Shown here in pieces: positions 44,199-62,790 of a stretch of 64,000 nucleotides of DNA. The notes under the pieces were generated by a model. That model worked only from the letters and a program-made list of their open reading frames with translations, was not told where the DNA came from and searched no databases. The DNA comes from Perkinsus olseni (lineage: Eukaryota > Perkinsozoa > Perkinsida), in NCBI GenBank assembly GCA_013115125.1, contig JABANN010000022.1, positions 1 to 64,000 of the forward strand. Reading direction: 5' to 3'. The first letter of the stretch is position 1. Each line of letters opens with the position of its first letter. A program made the position numbers and the translations under genes.

Positions 44199-46728
44199 AT
44201 GTCAATCATCATCACCCTTCTCACGATCTATTTCTCGTGCTTCCTCTTCCTCGGCTGCGACATCGACCAAGGGGCCTCCGATCCAGCAACGGCAGCAGCG
44301 GCCTGGTCCTTCTCTAATGGTTACCTCCCCAATCCCTGCAGTGTCGCCTGTGCTCGTACCATCGGGTGTGAGGAATCATCCTGCACCCCCGTCGGCGAGT
44401 GTGCTGGGCTATATGTTGCTACCGGGCTCGAGCTGTGCTATGGGGATACGGCCGATGACTGTCCGGCTAACGCCGAGCCCCTGCCTTGTACTTCAGGAGG
44501 TGATGTCAGAGACCCCGACGTTATTGAAGAGACTAAGGAGGGAGTGCTGGTAGAGAGCGGACAGTCCGTGGATCAACCCAAGATCAAGGATACAGAGATT
44601 CCCGAGAAGAAGGAAGAGACTGTGGGCGAGGCTGGAAAGGAGGCGGAGGCCAAGCCGAAAAGCGTGGCTCAAGATGAAGAAGCTAAGCCTACTGCGACCT
44701 CTCAGTCTGGGGAGGAGCTTAAGCCCCAAGAAGTAGCCGATCTAGAGGAACAGGCCGAGTGGAGGAGAGGAGGTTCGGAGAAGGCTGATCTCCTCCAGGG
44801 AGAGCCTAGCTCGGAAGAGAAGACGAAGCCCGAAGAGTCCCACCCTGAGGCGAAGCCAGAGTCAGGGGAGACCGAGCCTGAGGCGAAGCCAGAGTCAGGG
44901 GAGACCGAGTCTGGGGTGGAGCCAGAGTCAGTGGAGACCGAGCCTGAGGCGAAGCCAGAGTCAGGGGAGACCGAGCCTGAGGCGAAGCCAGAGTCAGTGG
45001 AGACCGAGCCTGAGGCGAAGCCAGAGTCAGGGGGGACCGAGTCTGGGGTGAAGCCAGAGTTAGTGGAGACCGAGCCTGAGGCGAAGCCAGGGTCAGGGGA
45101 GACCGAGCCTGAGGCGAAGCCAGAGGAGAGAGCCGAGAAGGAGGTTGAAGACCAGGTCGACCCAAAAGAAGTCGAACTCGAGGGAGAGGACGAGCCGACC
45201 AAGCCCAAGGGAGGGGCCGAATCAAAGGAGCCGACCAAGCCCGAGAAAGGGACCGAATCAAGGGAGGAGGCCAATCCTAGCCGGCAGTCAACCAGGTTTG
45301 GAAGAGTAGAGGCTATGTCCAAGGCCGCCACCACCGAGGCGCCCACAAAGGAGTTGCACGCCAGCTGCAGCCCGCCCACGCCTGAGCAGAGCGAAGCCGA
45401 GCCTGGGTACAGAGCGAAGGATCCGGAGTCTGAAGAGGTAGTACCTGGGAAGATCGGATCGGCCGAGGAGGGAGGCTCAACTCAAGAGCAATATAAGATG
45501 CCGGGATCTCAAGAAGAGGAGTCGAGTGAGCATTGGCTAGCTAGATCGCCCGAGTTGGCAGAGGGTAAGGAGCTGCCAGCTGGGAAGCCCTCATCACATC
45601 AGGAGGCTGCGGTAGCCGAGTCTGAGCCTACGGAGGGAGGCTCGGGACAGGCCATGTCGCCCGAGTCCGAAGAGGTCTTCGGCGGAGGAACTTATACTCA
45701 GGAGAAGCCTTCCTGTCCCTATTTGCGTGGTGAGGGATACACAGCACTACCGACCTCCGAGGGAGACAAAGCTGTAGCTACCGTAGCAACCGAAGCGACC
45801 GAGGGCATGGCCCCTGGAGTTACCGAGGCCAAGGCCTGTAAGACTACCGAGGGCAAGGCCAGTAAGACTACAGAGGACAAGGCCACANNNNNNNNNNNNN
45901 NNNNNNNNNNNNNNNNNNNNNNNNNNNNNNNNNNNNNNNNNNNNNNNNNNNNNNNNNNNNNNNNNNNNNNNNNNNNNNNNNNNNGCCTGTAAGACTACCG
46001 AGGGCAAGGCCAGTAAGACTACAGAGGACAAGGCCACTGGAGTTACCGAGGCCAAGGCCAGCGAGCCTACTGAGGGCAAGGCCAGTAAGACTACAAAGGG
46101 CGATGCCAGTGAGCCTACCGAGGGGAAAGTCACTGAATCTTCAGAGGCTGGGGCTACTGAGACAAGCAAGAGCGGGGAGACGGGGATTCTCCGGGAGGTG
46201 GGCGGGACCGGCGGCCCTACATCCGCCAAGGGTTGGAGTACCATTCCAGGAAGTGCATCCGCCAGTCCATCAAGCGAGGAGCTCTTCCTTGAGCACAAAG
46301 GTCTCGCCACTGGTATTAGATCTCACGGCGGGGAGAGGGTTGAGGCTTCTCGCAGACCCCCTGCAGCGGACACGACCACTCTCCCCACTCGCCCTATCAC
46401 TTCTCGACCAGCTAAGGAAGTTCCTTATAAATTCGTCTATGAGCCGCCGGTGTTACACCATGGTGACGAGCCCGCGACCAGCTGGACTGATGAGCAAGTT
46501 GCTACTCATGGAAGAGCGGAGGCTAGTACCGAGAAACCGTCGGATAGCGAGCCTTTCAGGGACCCGGTTTGGTCCGGAACTGGGGAGGAAGGGAGTTTAG
46601 ATTTTGGTTTCTGGTACTTCCGCGGCCACGACCAGCATCATCATGATCGTCATCACGACCAGCACCGTGATCATGGCCATCGACGTCGTCACCGAGATGA
46701 CAGACGCCAGAGATACCACCGACACTAA
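44199..46728 (+). CDS. Secreted Cys-head, acidic-repeat, His-tail protein (interrupted by assembly gap)
   Basis: Starts MSIIITLLTIYFSCFLFLGC, a clear signal peptide, followed by a compact domain of about 65 residues with eight spaced cysteines (from NPCSVACARTIGC to EPLPC). A long Glu/Lys/Pro/Ser-rich stalk contains nine 11-residue repeats (PEAKPESGETE type), then 8-residue repeats (SKTTEGKA type). The frame runs into 97 Ns at 45888-45984. After the gap the same repeat resumes one base out of register, which only means the gap size is not exact (a multiple of 3 is needed). It then continues to TAA at 46726-46728, ending in a His/Arg/Asp-rich tail (GHDQHHHDRHHDQHRDHGH). At least 810 residues plus gap. 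It looks like a surface or secreted stalk protein, possibly metal-binding at the tail. The family is unknown. Confidence 0.78.
44844..45140 (+). repeat. Nine tandem 33-bp repeats in coding sequence
   Basis: The unit encodes PEAKPESGETE. Variants carry SGVEPESVETE, SGVKPELVETE and PESGGTE, and the ninth unit decays into PEAKPEERAEK. Purine-rich coding strand. Variants appear to alternate, suggesting expansion by multi-unit slippage. Confidence 0.85.
45814..46131 (+). repeat. Tandem 24-bp coding repeats around the gap
   Basis: Units encode variants of SKTTEGKA, including CKTTEGKA, SKTTEDKA, SEPTEGKA, SKTTKGDA and GVTEAKA. About 50 nt immediately before the gap are repeated identically just after it, so the assembler probably stalled on an expanded array and the true array may be longer. 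Confidence 0.8.
45888..45984. other. Assembly gap of 97 Ns
   Basis: A run of Ns inside the 24-bp repeat array of the secreted protein. For an intact frame the true length must be a multiple of three. Confidence 1.
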
Positions 46729-47426
46729 GTGTGAATTTTTAACTGAGCGGCATCCGCTTCATTTTGTCGGCATCATCCTGCCTGTATGAGTAGCCTCTTT
46801 CCTGTACTCTGTGAATCTACCTCATTGATCGCGCTCGGAGTGTGACTACTTTTTTCAAAGTCCATCTGAGTTGAATTCGCTAGTCCCGAATGGAAATTTG
46901 ATCGATTTAATCTGAAGATAAGATATAAGAGATGATGAAGATTATACCGCTGTGGCTCGCTGCTCCTCCCACTCGGAACTCAACATAATCATGACCAGTG
47001 GGATTGTCGACTAGTGCTACAACGCAATGTAACCGAATAATAATACGTCAGTTCGATCAGGCTTTCTTACTGGACATTGTACCTGGGATTGAAGGGATGG
47101 GAACACAGCAGAAACAATGAAGCCTCACGTGAATAAAATTGGCTTCATCCTGTGGTCTCCTTGCTTTCCTCTTCGGATGATGCTGCTTGGTCGGAGGATG
47201 CGGACCAGGTGGATCGATGCCGCCGTCCAGGGGCGCGACGCCGTCGCTACAACAGACATCGCCAAGGCACATTCGATTCTAGCTAAGCCCACCTTCATTT
47301 CCCTCTCGTATCGGTCCGAGTCCGCGCCCTCGTCGTCCTCCTCCCCAGCGTATGAGGATTCGCTAGCTGGTGCGGGACTCGGCAGCTGCTGCGAGGGATG
47401 TTGGTGACGGCGGAGGAATCGAGGCT
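46729..47426. other. Convergent 3' flanks
   Basis: Lies between the stop of the repeat protein (+) and the stop of PRP16 (-). Overlapping frames at 47117-47430 on both strands are Ser/Arg-rich shadows. An extra C-terminal exon of PRP16 here cannot be excluded. Confidence 0.4.
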
Positions 47427-54227
<6,801 letters not shown>

Positions 54228-54477
54228 TGAGAGAGGAGGCAATTTACAGGTAGTAGCCAACCTAACACCGTATGAAATCCTTTCTTAGGTTAACCACTGC
54301 ACTTCACGACAAGCCACCACAAGCTGGCCTCCTCATAAGATGAAGTGACGGCCAAAACCGCAGTATCATTATCCGACCCTCGAGGGATCTGCTGATAAAC
54401 CACTATAAAACTCAACACCGACGAATGGTAGAGAAGTCACAGCTCCGTTGTAAATGTACCCTTCTATCGGCGATGAA

Positions 54478-56870
54478 CTAAGCCAAGAATAGAACAAAAA
54501 ATATAACAAAACATATAAGTATGGCGAAGATCTTCAGTATCAACGATCGATTGCCCGATATACTGTGGAAGTACCTGCAAAATAGGAACCGTAAGATCCC
54601 AAGTCGCGACGGTCTCCTTTACTAGAGAGGCAACCGATGCTATCATAACCCGGCTCACTTTAGCAGTTGGTTCTGTCCCTCATTGAGATGGCCCATAGTG
54701 TCGTCAACATCTGAATCTATCCGCATAATCATCTCATCTTGTTCGTACACCATCGAGGACACCTTCTGGAACATTTGTCCCAGTTCCCCTAAGGCAGTAT
54801 CGTGACAGGAGATAGCGCTACTCGAGGCGACCCTCCACTAGAAGAATCATTAGTACTCCTCACAAACCGAGCTCCGGAGCTAAGTATCAGTATGTATTAC
54901 CAATGGTTCTTTGTACTGCTTGTACTGCGTTAGCTCGGGCGTTCAAGTATCCAGGGCCCTGCAGCATCTGCTCCTGCTCCTCTCGGCCACCCTCAATGTC
55001 AAAACCACTAGGTGGACCGCCCTTAAAAGACGCTGCGTCGGCCATCTCCGTGCCTTGAAAAGAGCCACACCGTGCTACGGGATGAGCGATTGCGCAGTTG
55101 GTGGGGCCAAATTATGGGAACTAACCACCGGGCAGTTGAGGGGGACGCTCTCACCTCCTCTTTGCTGGAAGGGGTTTGATGATGAAAATGCGTACATGTT
55201 CCTCCTAGCATAGGATACGCTGCAGCTCCTTCGAGATCACTGTTATCATCATTACCTCCTGTCCTGCTGTTGTAGTGTCTTAGTACGGAGTTCTAGCACA
55301 TCCTTAAAGTCCTTAGTGAGCCCCATCAATCTGATGAAAAATGAAGGTCGGTCGGAGAGCTCGTCGGAGATACGCACCTCGTCTGAAGCGTCTTCACTAT
55401 ACCACTAGTGTGGGCCAGAGCCTGCTTACCTGGATACAAAGTGACTGGTCAGCCCGCGCGATCGAACAAGAAGCTATAATAAACTTTCCCATCACCCCTT
55501 GAAACCCCCAGCGAAAGCAAAAACAACACCAAGGATAGGTGTAACCTATTCTGCCCAGAACCCTCGTTGACCACCTCATCACAGTTTTCTAGCATTCTTC
55601 CTAGAATTTCAATAGAGAAAATGGACAAGAGGAGCCTCCATAACACCTCATTACTTTCCGCTGATTTACTCGCGTGCTGCTGTAGCAGTTCTATCTTCTG
55701 GCTCAGGCCATCCAGATCCTGAAGAACGCATGGGACAATGGGGGGACTGCAGTAGTAGTTATGAAACGGTCGATCGATTCGCGGATCTATACGGGTGGTC
55801 CACTACGTAACAACCTACTCGCTTTATATCCGCAGTAAAGTCGTTTATCCGTGCTGATTGATCGTTAAAGATCCCCTTTGACCGCGCAACTACGAAAGAA
55901 TCCTCATTCGCAGCGGAGCGATGCACACTATCCTCACGCCTGCCCAACTCCTGTATCTTCATCTGCGTTTGATGTAGGTCTACGCCTATCTCATTGGCAT
56001 ACTTGTTAAACTGTGCGACTGCGGCTGTCGAGGACGACGAGGCCGCTCCCGACGAACCTAACCCACTATAATCATTGTTGTTACTGACAATGGAAACCAT
56101 TATTGGGCGATGCAAGCGCTGTATATTCATAAATATCCTTGCGGATACTGTTATCACAGTACCGCTGTTACCGCAGCTATCGTTCATAACCTTACCTACT
56201 ACTGCACTCTACCAGTGCAGGGTGCTCCGTGAAGCCGCGGGCGATTTCGGTGACGTGCTAGTCAATAACCAGCAAATATTCAGCGATGAGCTCAATGAGT
56301 CTGCCTGGGAGATACGGGTCCTTGGGGGCCGTTTGGTGCTATGACTACTGTCGCGCGCCACAGAAAGCAACAAAAACCCTGATTCAGCTTCTTCTCTGGT
56401 ATTCTCGCCAACTCCAAGTTCAATACACCCTGTCAAGATCTCCCTCCACACCAGCTGCGCAATCCCCTCACTAGAAGTCATCCAGCTAGCGCCACCTCAC
56501 CCGATTGCAGACAATCACATCATTGTGCGCCCAAATACACTAGACTTGGCTCCGTTCCCCCCTTGATACTACTTCCCGTTTCATGCTCAGCAATTGCCTC
56601 TGCAGCTGTGCCTGAACCTGAAGTGACGAAGAAGCCCTATACAGACCGTTATTCGATCGGCAAATACTCCGACAATAGGACGCCCTATGGTAAACAGCTT
56701 CCTCACCCGCCCTTAACGTTCCCCGAGCAAGCAGTGTACCGCAGCCTACCGTCCATCTCCTTCACAAGTTGATAAAACTGATTAGTCCGATCGAGCGCCA
56801 TGGACGACGAGGAGGAGGAAGAGGCGGAGGAGCCTGTCCCTCGAGGCGAGGATGTGTAGCCGGTCAACAT
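54478..56870 (-). CDS. STX5: Syntaxin-5 (Qa-SNARE, ER-Golgi)
   Basis: Exons that keep phase throughout: 54478-54574, 54659-54788, 54901-55053, 55155-55204, 55256-55330, 55378-55429, 55655-55718, and one ending at 55819 that starts about 56100. An N-terminal exon from about 56870 to 56750 carries the syntaxin-5 signature DRTNQFYQLVKEM. One or more exons between 56100 and 56750 are unresolved. The Habc region includes NKYANEIGVDLHQTQMKIQE and FNDQSARINDFTADIKR. The linker contains KDFKDVLELRTKTLQQQDRR and NPFQQRGG. The SNARE helix has FQKVSSMVYEQDEMIMRID with the zero-layer Gln in YEQDE. The tail anchor is SLILKIFAILICFVIFFVLF, ending FLA then stop as in animal STX5. It mediates ER-to-Golgi and intra-Golgi fusion. 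Introns are 47-225 nt. Confidence 0.9.
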
Positions 56871-56906
56871 TGATACAAACCCAACACCTACCCACCTTCC
56901 TCCCAT

Positions 56907-59036
56907 TACTATTGAATAAACAAATTCGCTGTGTCCCTCACTAAAAGGTCATCACCAACATACAGCTCAGTGTCCATAACAGTTTTTTCATAGGAACTAC
57001 GAACGACAGCCCTAGTATGAGGATGTCAACTGCTAGATACTCCCGATGGAGGGACATTAGTTCTGAACGGCAGCGTCGTGACGCTTGGCATCCTGAATGC
57101 GATTGCGTTCAGTGTTGCCGTGCCACTCCTTTCGCGAATCGTGATGGAGAATTACCTCATCATGCAGCCTGGTAAGCACATCCAAGGCATCCTCATGAGG
57201 ATTGTCGTCTTTGCAGATATCCTTCACACGCTGATCATCATTTCTGGCCAAGTGCTGAGGTAAAGTCCCGACTATCCCTGACACACAATAACCGCATTAA
57301 CATAGTAGCGACCTAGAAGAAACGGGAGCGCACCCTACAGGACATAATAACCTAAGCGTCTCCCTAGGAGACGCTCTTGCGTACCACAACAACAACTAAT
57401 TATCAAACTAGTGGGTACTCCAAGCATCTACGACCTCGTAAATTATCGTGACGATGATTCACAAGAGCCAATCTTCTCTTAATGTATAAAGCCTTGATAA
57501 TTAAGGTTGAACCACTTCACCTCGATCTTCCTTCGTTGGGAACACTATCATCAGTATTGCCTCTCCTCTCCCCCCCCTCCCAACTCACGTTGGAAGTTAA
57601 GGACCTGTTGATCCAAGGCAGCATCGGAGTCTCTAAACATCTGGTCGAAGATAAGGTGGACCATCTCTATTCTGTCACCATCAGTACCGCTACCAGCAGC
57701 TGAGCGAGAGAAACGTTCAATGCCCTACGAGGGCTTTCGGTGATCAGAGCGCATCAACACCAGGCAAGAGTACGCACCCATTCCACCACTATAAAGGATG
57801 CAAGGGAACTCCGAGGCTGCACAAGCGGCATAGAAAACTCCTCTCCTGACTTCTCGATAAAGAAGGTATCCCTCACAGGCCCTCGTACTCGGCCGCTTCT
57901 CCATCGGTACAACATACACACTTTCTACCCTCCACTAAATACAGCCTAGCAGATCACCATTCTCATGACCAGCAGAGCAGAGCCTCGTGACAGAGGGCAT
58001 GTCACACAACTTGACACTCTACCATGTGCGGAGCTCGGACGACGCGCTGCTAGCAAATCAAAGTGAACCCTGAGCTCACATCTATTCCTGCAGCCACTGC
58101 CTGATGCATCTAGTGGATTAACATGATTGCCGACATGACTCTCAGGAGCCACTCTCCATCGTGTGACCTTATTGCGGAAGAAGTGACGAGTTGCCTCGTT
58201 ATCCAGCGACGTTCTGAGCGGAGCGAAACAGGCAATCTCCGACGGCCACGCTCGAGGGCATAGGCCCTTACTTCTCAACAGTACCAACTAAATGGACGTT
58301 AACGATGCGGCTTGAAAGCAGGGAGCTGTTGGCTTTCACCACGTTGCACAAACCAGGGCGATCGGTGCACACGACGAAGATGGCTCTGAGAAGATTACAC
58401 TGCTACTTGAGAATGGAGGGCTTCTCACCTCGCCGGGCAGCAGGGTTCCACTACTTCCTTCCATACAGCTTCGAAATCGCCGGGGTCACATACCAGGACA
58501 CCGAGGCCCAGTTGAAGACAGACCGACACAATCCTGATGATGATGATGCAAGCATTCGACCGAACCCTCGATTACAATAAGCGCAGCGCAACAGAGATTC
58601 GCTGCGTCCCCTCAGACGGAAGGCAACGGACTCACACTAAGGCGCTGAAACTAACAACTGCGTGATATCAACGTATTCATAATGAAGCGATGACCACGAC
58701 GACAACACAATGTTCGAAATATTTCCTCAGCGGATGCGTCGACACGATAGCGCTCGCGCGTCATTAGTACTACTCACTTCCTACACTTGGGTGATGGGTA
58801 GGTATGGGGGGCAGGCACAATGGGCTGCGATTCTGAATACTTCCATCGACCCCCTCTCTACCCACCCGTCCGCGCTTACATTCGGCTGAGTATAGGATCG
58901 TCCACCGAAACAAACATCATATCGCCACGGTATTTGTTGATGTCGGGAGTCGACCAACAGCGCGCCCTGGAATGAGGAGCAGCGCTCTCCACGAGGTTGT
59001 ATGGCGCTGTGCTCAAACAGGCTGTGAGTTCTGAAT
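56907..59036. other. Unresolved region with scattered coding-like segments
   Basis: On the plus strand, 57052-57263 reads as a hydrophobic segment (ILNAIAFSVAVPLLSRIVME) ending in TAA, while its opposite strand is open and highly charged. On the minus strand, about 57570-57700 reads GDRIEMVHLIFDQMFRDSDA, a good amphipathic helix. A 91-codon plus frame at 58305-58580 and a 113-codon minus frame at 57946-58287 lack family features. A 9-bp stem with a 3-nt loop lies at 57355-57375. No gene model is defensible. Confidence 0.35.
57355..57375. repeat. Short perfect hairpin (9-bp stem, 3-nt loop)
   Basis: AGCGTCTCC at 57355-57363 pairs with GGAGACGCT at 57367-57375. It lies about 90 nt after the stop of the hydrophobic plus-strand frame, so a 3'-end structure is possible. 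Confidence 0.4.
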
Positions 59037-59618
59037 ATGATAAACTCAGCGGAGCGAAGCGATCCTCGACTGCCACTTTTACCATCTCCCTGTGGCATTC
59101 GGCACGGCCTCGAACTGAGCTGCTTGTGCTTGGCGCCCCCTCCTCCAACGACCGATGCTGCAGTCCCTGATGCTGATGAGGGCAGCGGAGCACGACGACC
59201 TCGGCAGAATTCGAAGCAGCCGGCGATGGAACAGAAACCCATAATAAGATGCGGAAGTCCGAAACTGCTTCATCATCAATGGTGGACCATACTCGACCCT
59301 AGTAATCCTTCTTATCCCGTACGGGTTCCTATTGACCCAGCAAATATGGAAATGATCCATCTCACGCGAACAGGTCAGATTCAGTCGCACCGAACGAGGG
59401 CCGACAGAAGTAGCGCAGTGCAATGCTTCAACCACAGTATTGACGAGGAGCATTGTAGTAGTTCTCTCCTTATTGCCATGAGCAATGGACAACATATCGC
59501 CAGAACCCCCAGAGCCCCAGAGCCTAATGATGGAGCAACCCATAACACAATATCTCCAACAGAAGCACGCATGAGACGGGGATGGGTGTGCTTGCAATGC
59601 CGTGTTGTTGCTGTTTGA
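59037..59618 (+). CDS. Doubtful 193-codon open frame
   Basis: A plus frame open from ATG 59037 to TGA 59618 includes the plausible stretch HHQWWTILDPSNPSYPVRVP. The minus strand is also open for 184 codons over the same interval, and neither shows a known domain, so this may be an accident of GC-rich composition. Confidence 0.2.
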   Translation: MINSAERSDPRLPLLPSPCGIRHGLELSCLCLAPPPPTTDAAVPDADEGSGARRPRQNSKQPAMEQKPIIRCGSPKLLHHQWWTILDPSNPSYPVRVPIDPANMEMIHLTRTGQIQSHRTRADRSSAVQCFNHSIDEEHCSSSLLIAMSNGQHIARTPRAPEPNDGATHNTISPTEARMRRGWVCLQCRVVAV

Positions 59619-59901
59619 CAATAGTAATACCACATCATCATCGCATCAGGCATATCAATGACCCCTCCTCCCCTGCTCCTGTGGCTGCTGTTGCTGCGAT
59701 CGCGTCTGCTGTTGGTGGTGGCGGTGGCGGGTGGATAGCAGGTTGTATGTAATATAACTGCTAAATAATCTTACTGGGCTCTATAGTCGTACGAGGACTA
59801 CGACTTCCACATGTCGTCCTCACTGAGAAATACCAAGATTGAGCAAGATAGCAAGTGACAACCCACGTACCTCGTCTACTGCGAAGTACTACTGAACTTC
59901 A

Positions 59902-61927
59902 TTAATGGTCATCATCATGATGATGACTGCTGCTGCTGCCGTTGCTGCCCTCCTCCCCTGAGTCTGCTTCAGTGGCATCATCCATCACTGTATCCTCCTC
60001 CCCCTCCGATTCATCTCCTTCTGTCATGATCTCCATATCCTCCTCTTCACTCTCCCTAGCCTCAACACCAGCACCGCCTTCATCTCCATCTCCTTCGTCA
60101 TCCACATTAGCGCTCGCCATTTCGATCGATATCTCCGGAGGTCGAACTTTCCGCTTGGGTGAGGGCTGCCGCTGTGATAACAGCCTCTCGGCCTCTTCGC
60201 GGTCTTCCTCAAGCTACAATAGAAAAATGGAAAAATTCCAGTGAGCGAAATTTGCGGATTGGGAGAAACACAGTCAGGCGGGATAGAACCAGAGACCTGG
60301 AGATGCACCACTGGACGGTACACCGCTATACTAATAGCCGTTCCCTGACAGCCCACAATATTATCACTCGAAAGTAGTGTTATAGTCGAAAGCCCCAGCG
60401 CATACTGGATTTATAAGATCTGCCCTCCTTCGCCCCGATCTCCTACCTTATTATCCCGATCCTCCGTCGGCTGCCATCGCTTGGCCAGGCGTCCCAGTCT
60501 TGCCCTGGCACGATTGAGATGAGGGTTCGCTGTAACGTGGTGGGTGGGCTTAGGAGCAGCAGCAGCAGTAGCCACCTCCGGCTCTTGTAGGGGTGTCGAG
60601 GATGAGGATGACGCCGTCTCCTGGGACTCCCTGACACGCAACACGTGCAAGCCAACCCGCTAGCGGCATCCTCCGCAGTGAGCGCCCATCGATCCCCCTT
60701 TGATGTCCCTCAGGAGACCGGACACTTTCCTCTACTAGGACCGAAAGTGGAAGGAGATCAAGTATGGCGCAGACAGAATGCGAGAATACCCACAGTGGAG
60801 CAGCCATTCTCAATACGGTCACTGAAACCCTCCATCAACAGCGTGAGAGAGCCATCCCTAGCCGAGGGATCCTAGGGTCCGCGGGCCCAGCTCCTTACTC
60901 AGATTCAGTGGTGGGTGGCTGTGCAGCAGTCGGGCCTTCACCTGTTGCCGCTGCTGCGGCCTCCATGGCAGCCGCCACCATCTCCCGTATCCTCCTCTGC
61001 AACGCTGTGACTTCCTTATCAATTTGAACCCGCTGCTCTGACAGTGCCGACCGCCGCTTCAATAACCTACCATGTAAGAGGACCGTAAAGCAGGATGATA
61101 ACCACACAGATGTGATATCCGCCTGTTAGTGATCAATATGGCATGAACAGCATCATGAGTAGCTAACTAACAACCCATCGCATAGCGTACCTCTGAATTT
61201 TGCCATCAGAGTCCTCCAGTTTACTCTGCGTCTCTAGGGACAATCTGGTGAGATCGCCGTATCTTTCGAGCATCCTGGCATGTTGCATTCTAGCTCCCGA
61301 TGTTCGCTTTGAGTGCAGCGACGACTTAGCCACCGTTGACGACTGGGCGACAGCTGCCGTAGTTGAATTTGAGTTGCTCCCCTAAAAGTCGATACTAAAG
61401 TCCACAGGCACTCGAAATTCGAACTGGTCTCCCGATAGACTGCCTCTCCTAGCGCCGCCAAGATCCACTTCCCCGCCTCAGAGCGCTCCCGGAACTCAGG
61501 ACAGGGTCTATCGATCACCCCCAAAACCGGCGGAGAACGGACACTCACCGATGGCTGTTGTTGCTTCGCCGCCGCTGCTGCTGCTGCTGCTGCCGCCCGC
61601 GTCCGCAATGCCAACTGTTTCGCTCTACTAGCACTCTTAGTCTGACCGACACATCAACATATCCCATCATGGCAGACTCTTGGGTCCACCCACCTTGATA
61701 CGCTTCGAAGCCCGAAGGAGCTCCTTGCGTTCATACTTGAGAAGATCAGGCCCCAACGCCGACTGCTCCCGGTCCCTCTCCGACACTATCACTGGATCCC
61801 CGAGATTGACCCGACACACGCTGGTGTATCGGGTGAGTCCGCTGCCATCAGCAGTAGCGAGACCAGAGAGGCCCGTGATGTCGTTGACGCCGCCTTGGAA
61901 GGGGGAGGGCGACACATCTACATTCAT
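59902..61927 (-). CDS. Acidic-tailed coiled-coil nuclear-type protein, not recognised
   Basis: Likely exons in order: from ATG 61927 (MNVDVSPSPFQGG..LLKYERKELLRASKRIK, to about 61693), about 61637-61440 (a run of ten alanines encoded by GCT/GCC/GCA-type codons, then RPCPEFRERSEAGKWILAAL), about 61383-61192 (ARMLERYGDLTRLSLETQSK), about 61068-60905 (RSALSEQRVQIDKEVTALQR), about 60640-60447 (NRARARLGRLAKRWQPTEDR) and about 60212-59902. The last exon has a basic PSPKRKVRPP nuclear-localisation-like motif, then a long Asp/Glu/Ser tail ending HHHDDDH. The coiled coil plus acidic tail resembles chromatin or kinetochore-associated factors by composition only. A GTGGGT donor at 61693 joins well to the next exon. 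Confidence 0.5.
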
Positions 61928-62056
61928 CGCAGTCGGTGGGAGATGGTACTAACTACGCATAGACAGAAGTCGGTGATGCCGCTCCACGATCCACTCTGTC
62001 CCGATCGACACAACAGAAGAGGACAGAAACATCGCTGCTGCTGTGATACGGTAGAG

Positions 62057-62790
62057 TCAGTTGTTGAATAACGTGTGGAGTAAGTCCATGAACCTCATGA
62101 CCAATGGTGGAGGCTGCACCCACCTCTCCGATCGCTGCCGTAGGAGGCCGAAGAACTCCTTCTCATCCAACACGCCATTACCGTCCTTGTCAAGCACTCT
62201 GACACACGGCAGTTCGTCCAAACTCTCGAATTAGAACTCCCCTAGAGGGACCACACGGAAAAAGGCTTTTGAGCGATACGGAGGGGCTCAGACAAGATCG
62301 CGTGTTCTCACTAGACGACGACTGATCACTCGAAGCACTAGAAAAGAGGATGAAGAAAGCAATGCCAGACAGTAATAAAATATGAAGTTGGCAATGGAGA
62401 CGTCGGCAGCAGCAGAGGTGAGTACTCACTTGAAAAGAACATCTACAACAGCACTAATATCAGCCTCCGAGATCTGGTCCTGGTCTCCTTTCCGCCGACG
62501 CAACAGCAGAGTGAGGAACTCCTGATGGTACAGGACGCTCTCCCTCGCATAAAAGGCCCTTCACACCTCTCGAGAGATCCTCGCATCCCCTTGCTCCTGT
62601 CTCCCCTCACCCGACTGGCTGGCGTCTTGCGAGACACTGTCAAGGCAGCGATCGAACTCCTTAACCGCCCCGAAGAGTATTCGACTAAAAGGGACAGACC
62701 ACGCAACTCACAACAGCCCTCTCCTAAGGAGGCAACGGACCTCATCCCCTCCCATTGAAGTCCCCTGACACGCTTAGCCAGCGCTTCCAT
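62057..62790 (-). CDS. EF-hand calcium-binding protein, second gene
   Basis: The last exon, 62057-62198, has one canonical EF-hand loop, DKDGNGVLDEKE, followed by FFGLLRQRSERW and a hydrophobic helix, LVMRFMDLLHTLF, before TGA. It is preceded by a 231-nt intron (62199-62429, GTGAGT..GTCAG, phase kept) and an exon encoding HQEFLTLLLRRRKGDQDQIS, a helix-rich partner hand. Further upstream, about 62645-62705 reads FGAVKEFDRCLDSVSQDAS, and a possible start is MEALAKRVRG at 62790. The overall plan is a small multi-EF Ca2+ sensor. The partner hand's loop looks degenerate. Upstream exon joins are approximate. Confidence 0.5.

Noticed and set aside
44702-45379. 225-codon minus frame (Ser/Pro/Gly repeats) opposite the secreted repeat protein
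   Set aside because: Its repeats are just the reverse complement of the 33-bp coding repeat. The sense frame has a signal peptide and continues across the gap.
54834-54866. A 26-nt intron (GTGAGG..TTCTAG) in syntaxin-5
   Set aside because: It does not give the conserved protein. A 112-nt intron at 54789-54900 keeps phase and yields the expected RTIGELGQMF join; the TACTAAT there is inside that intron.
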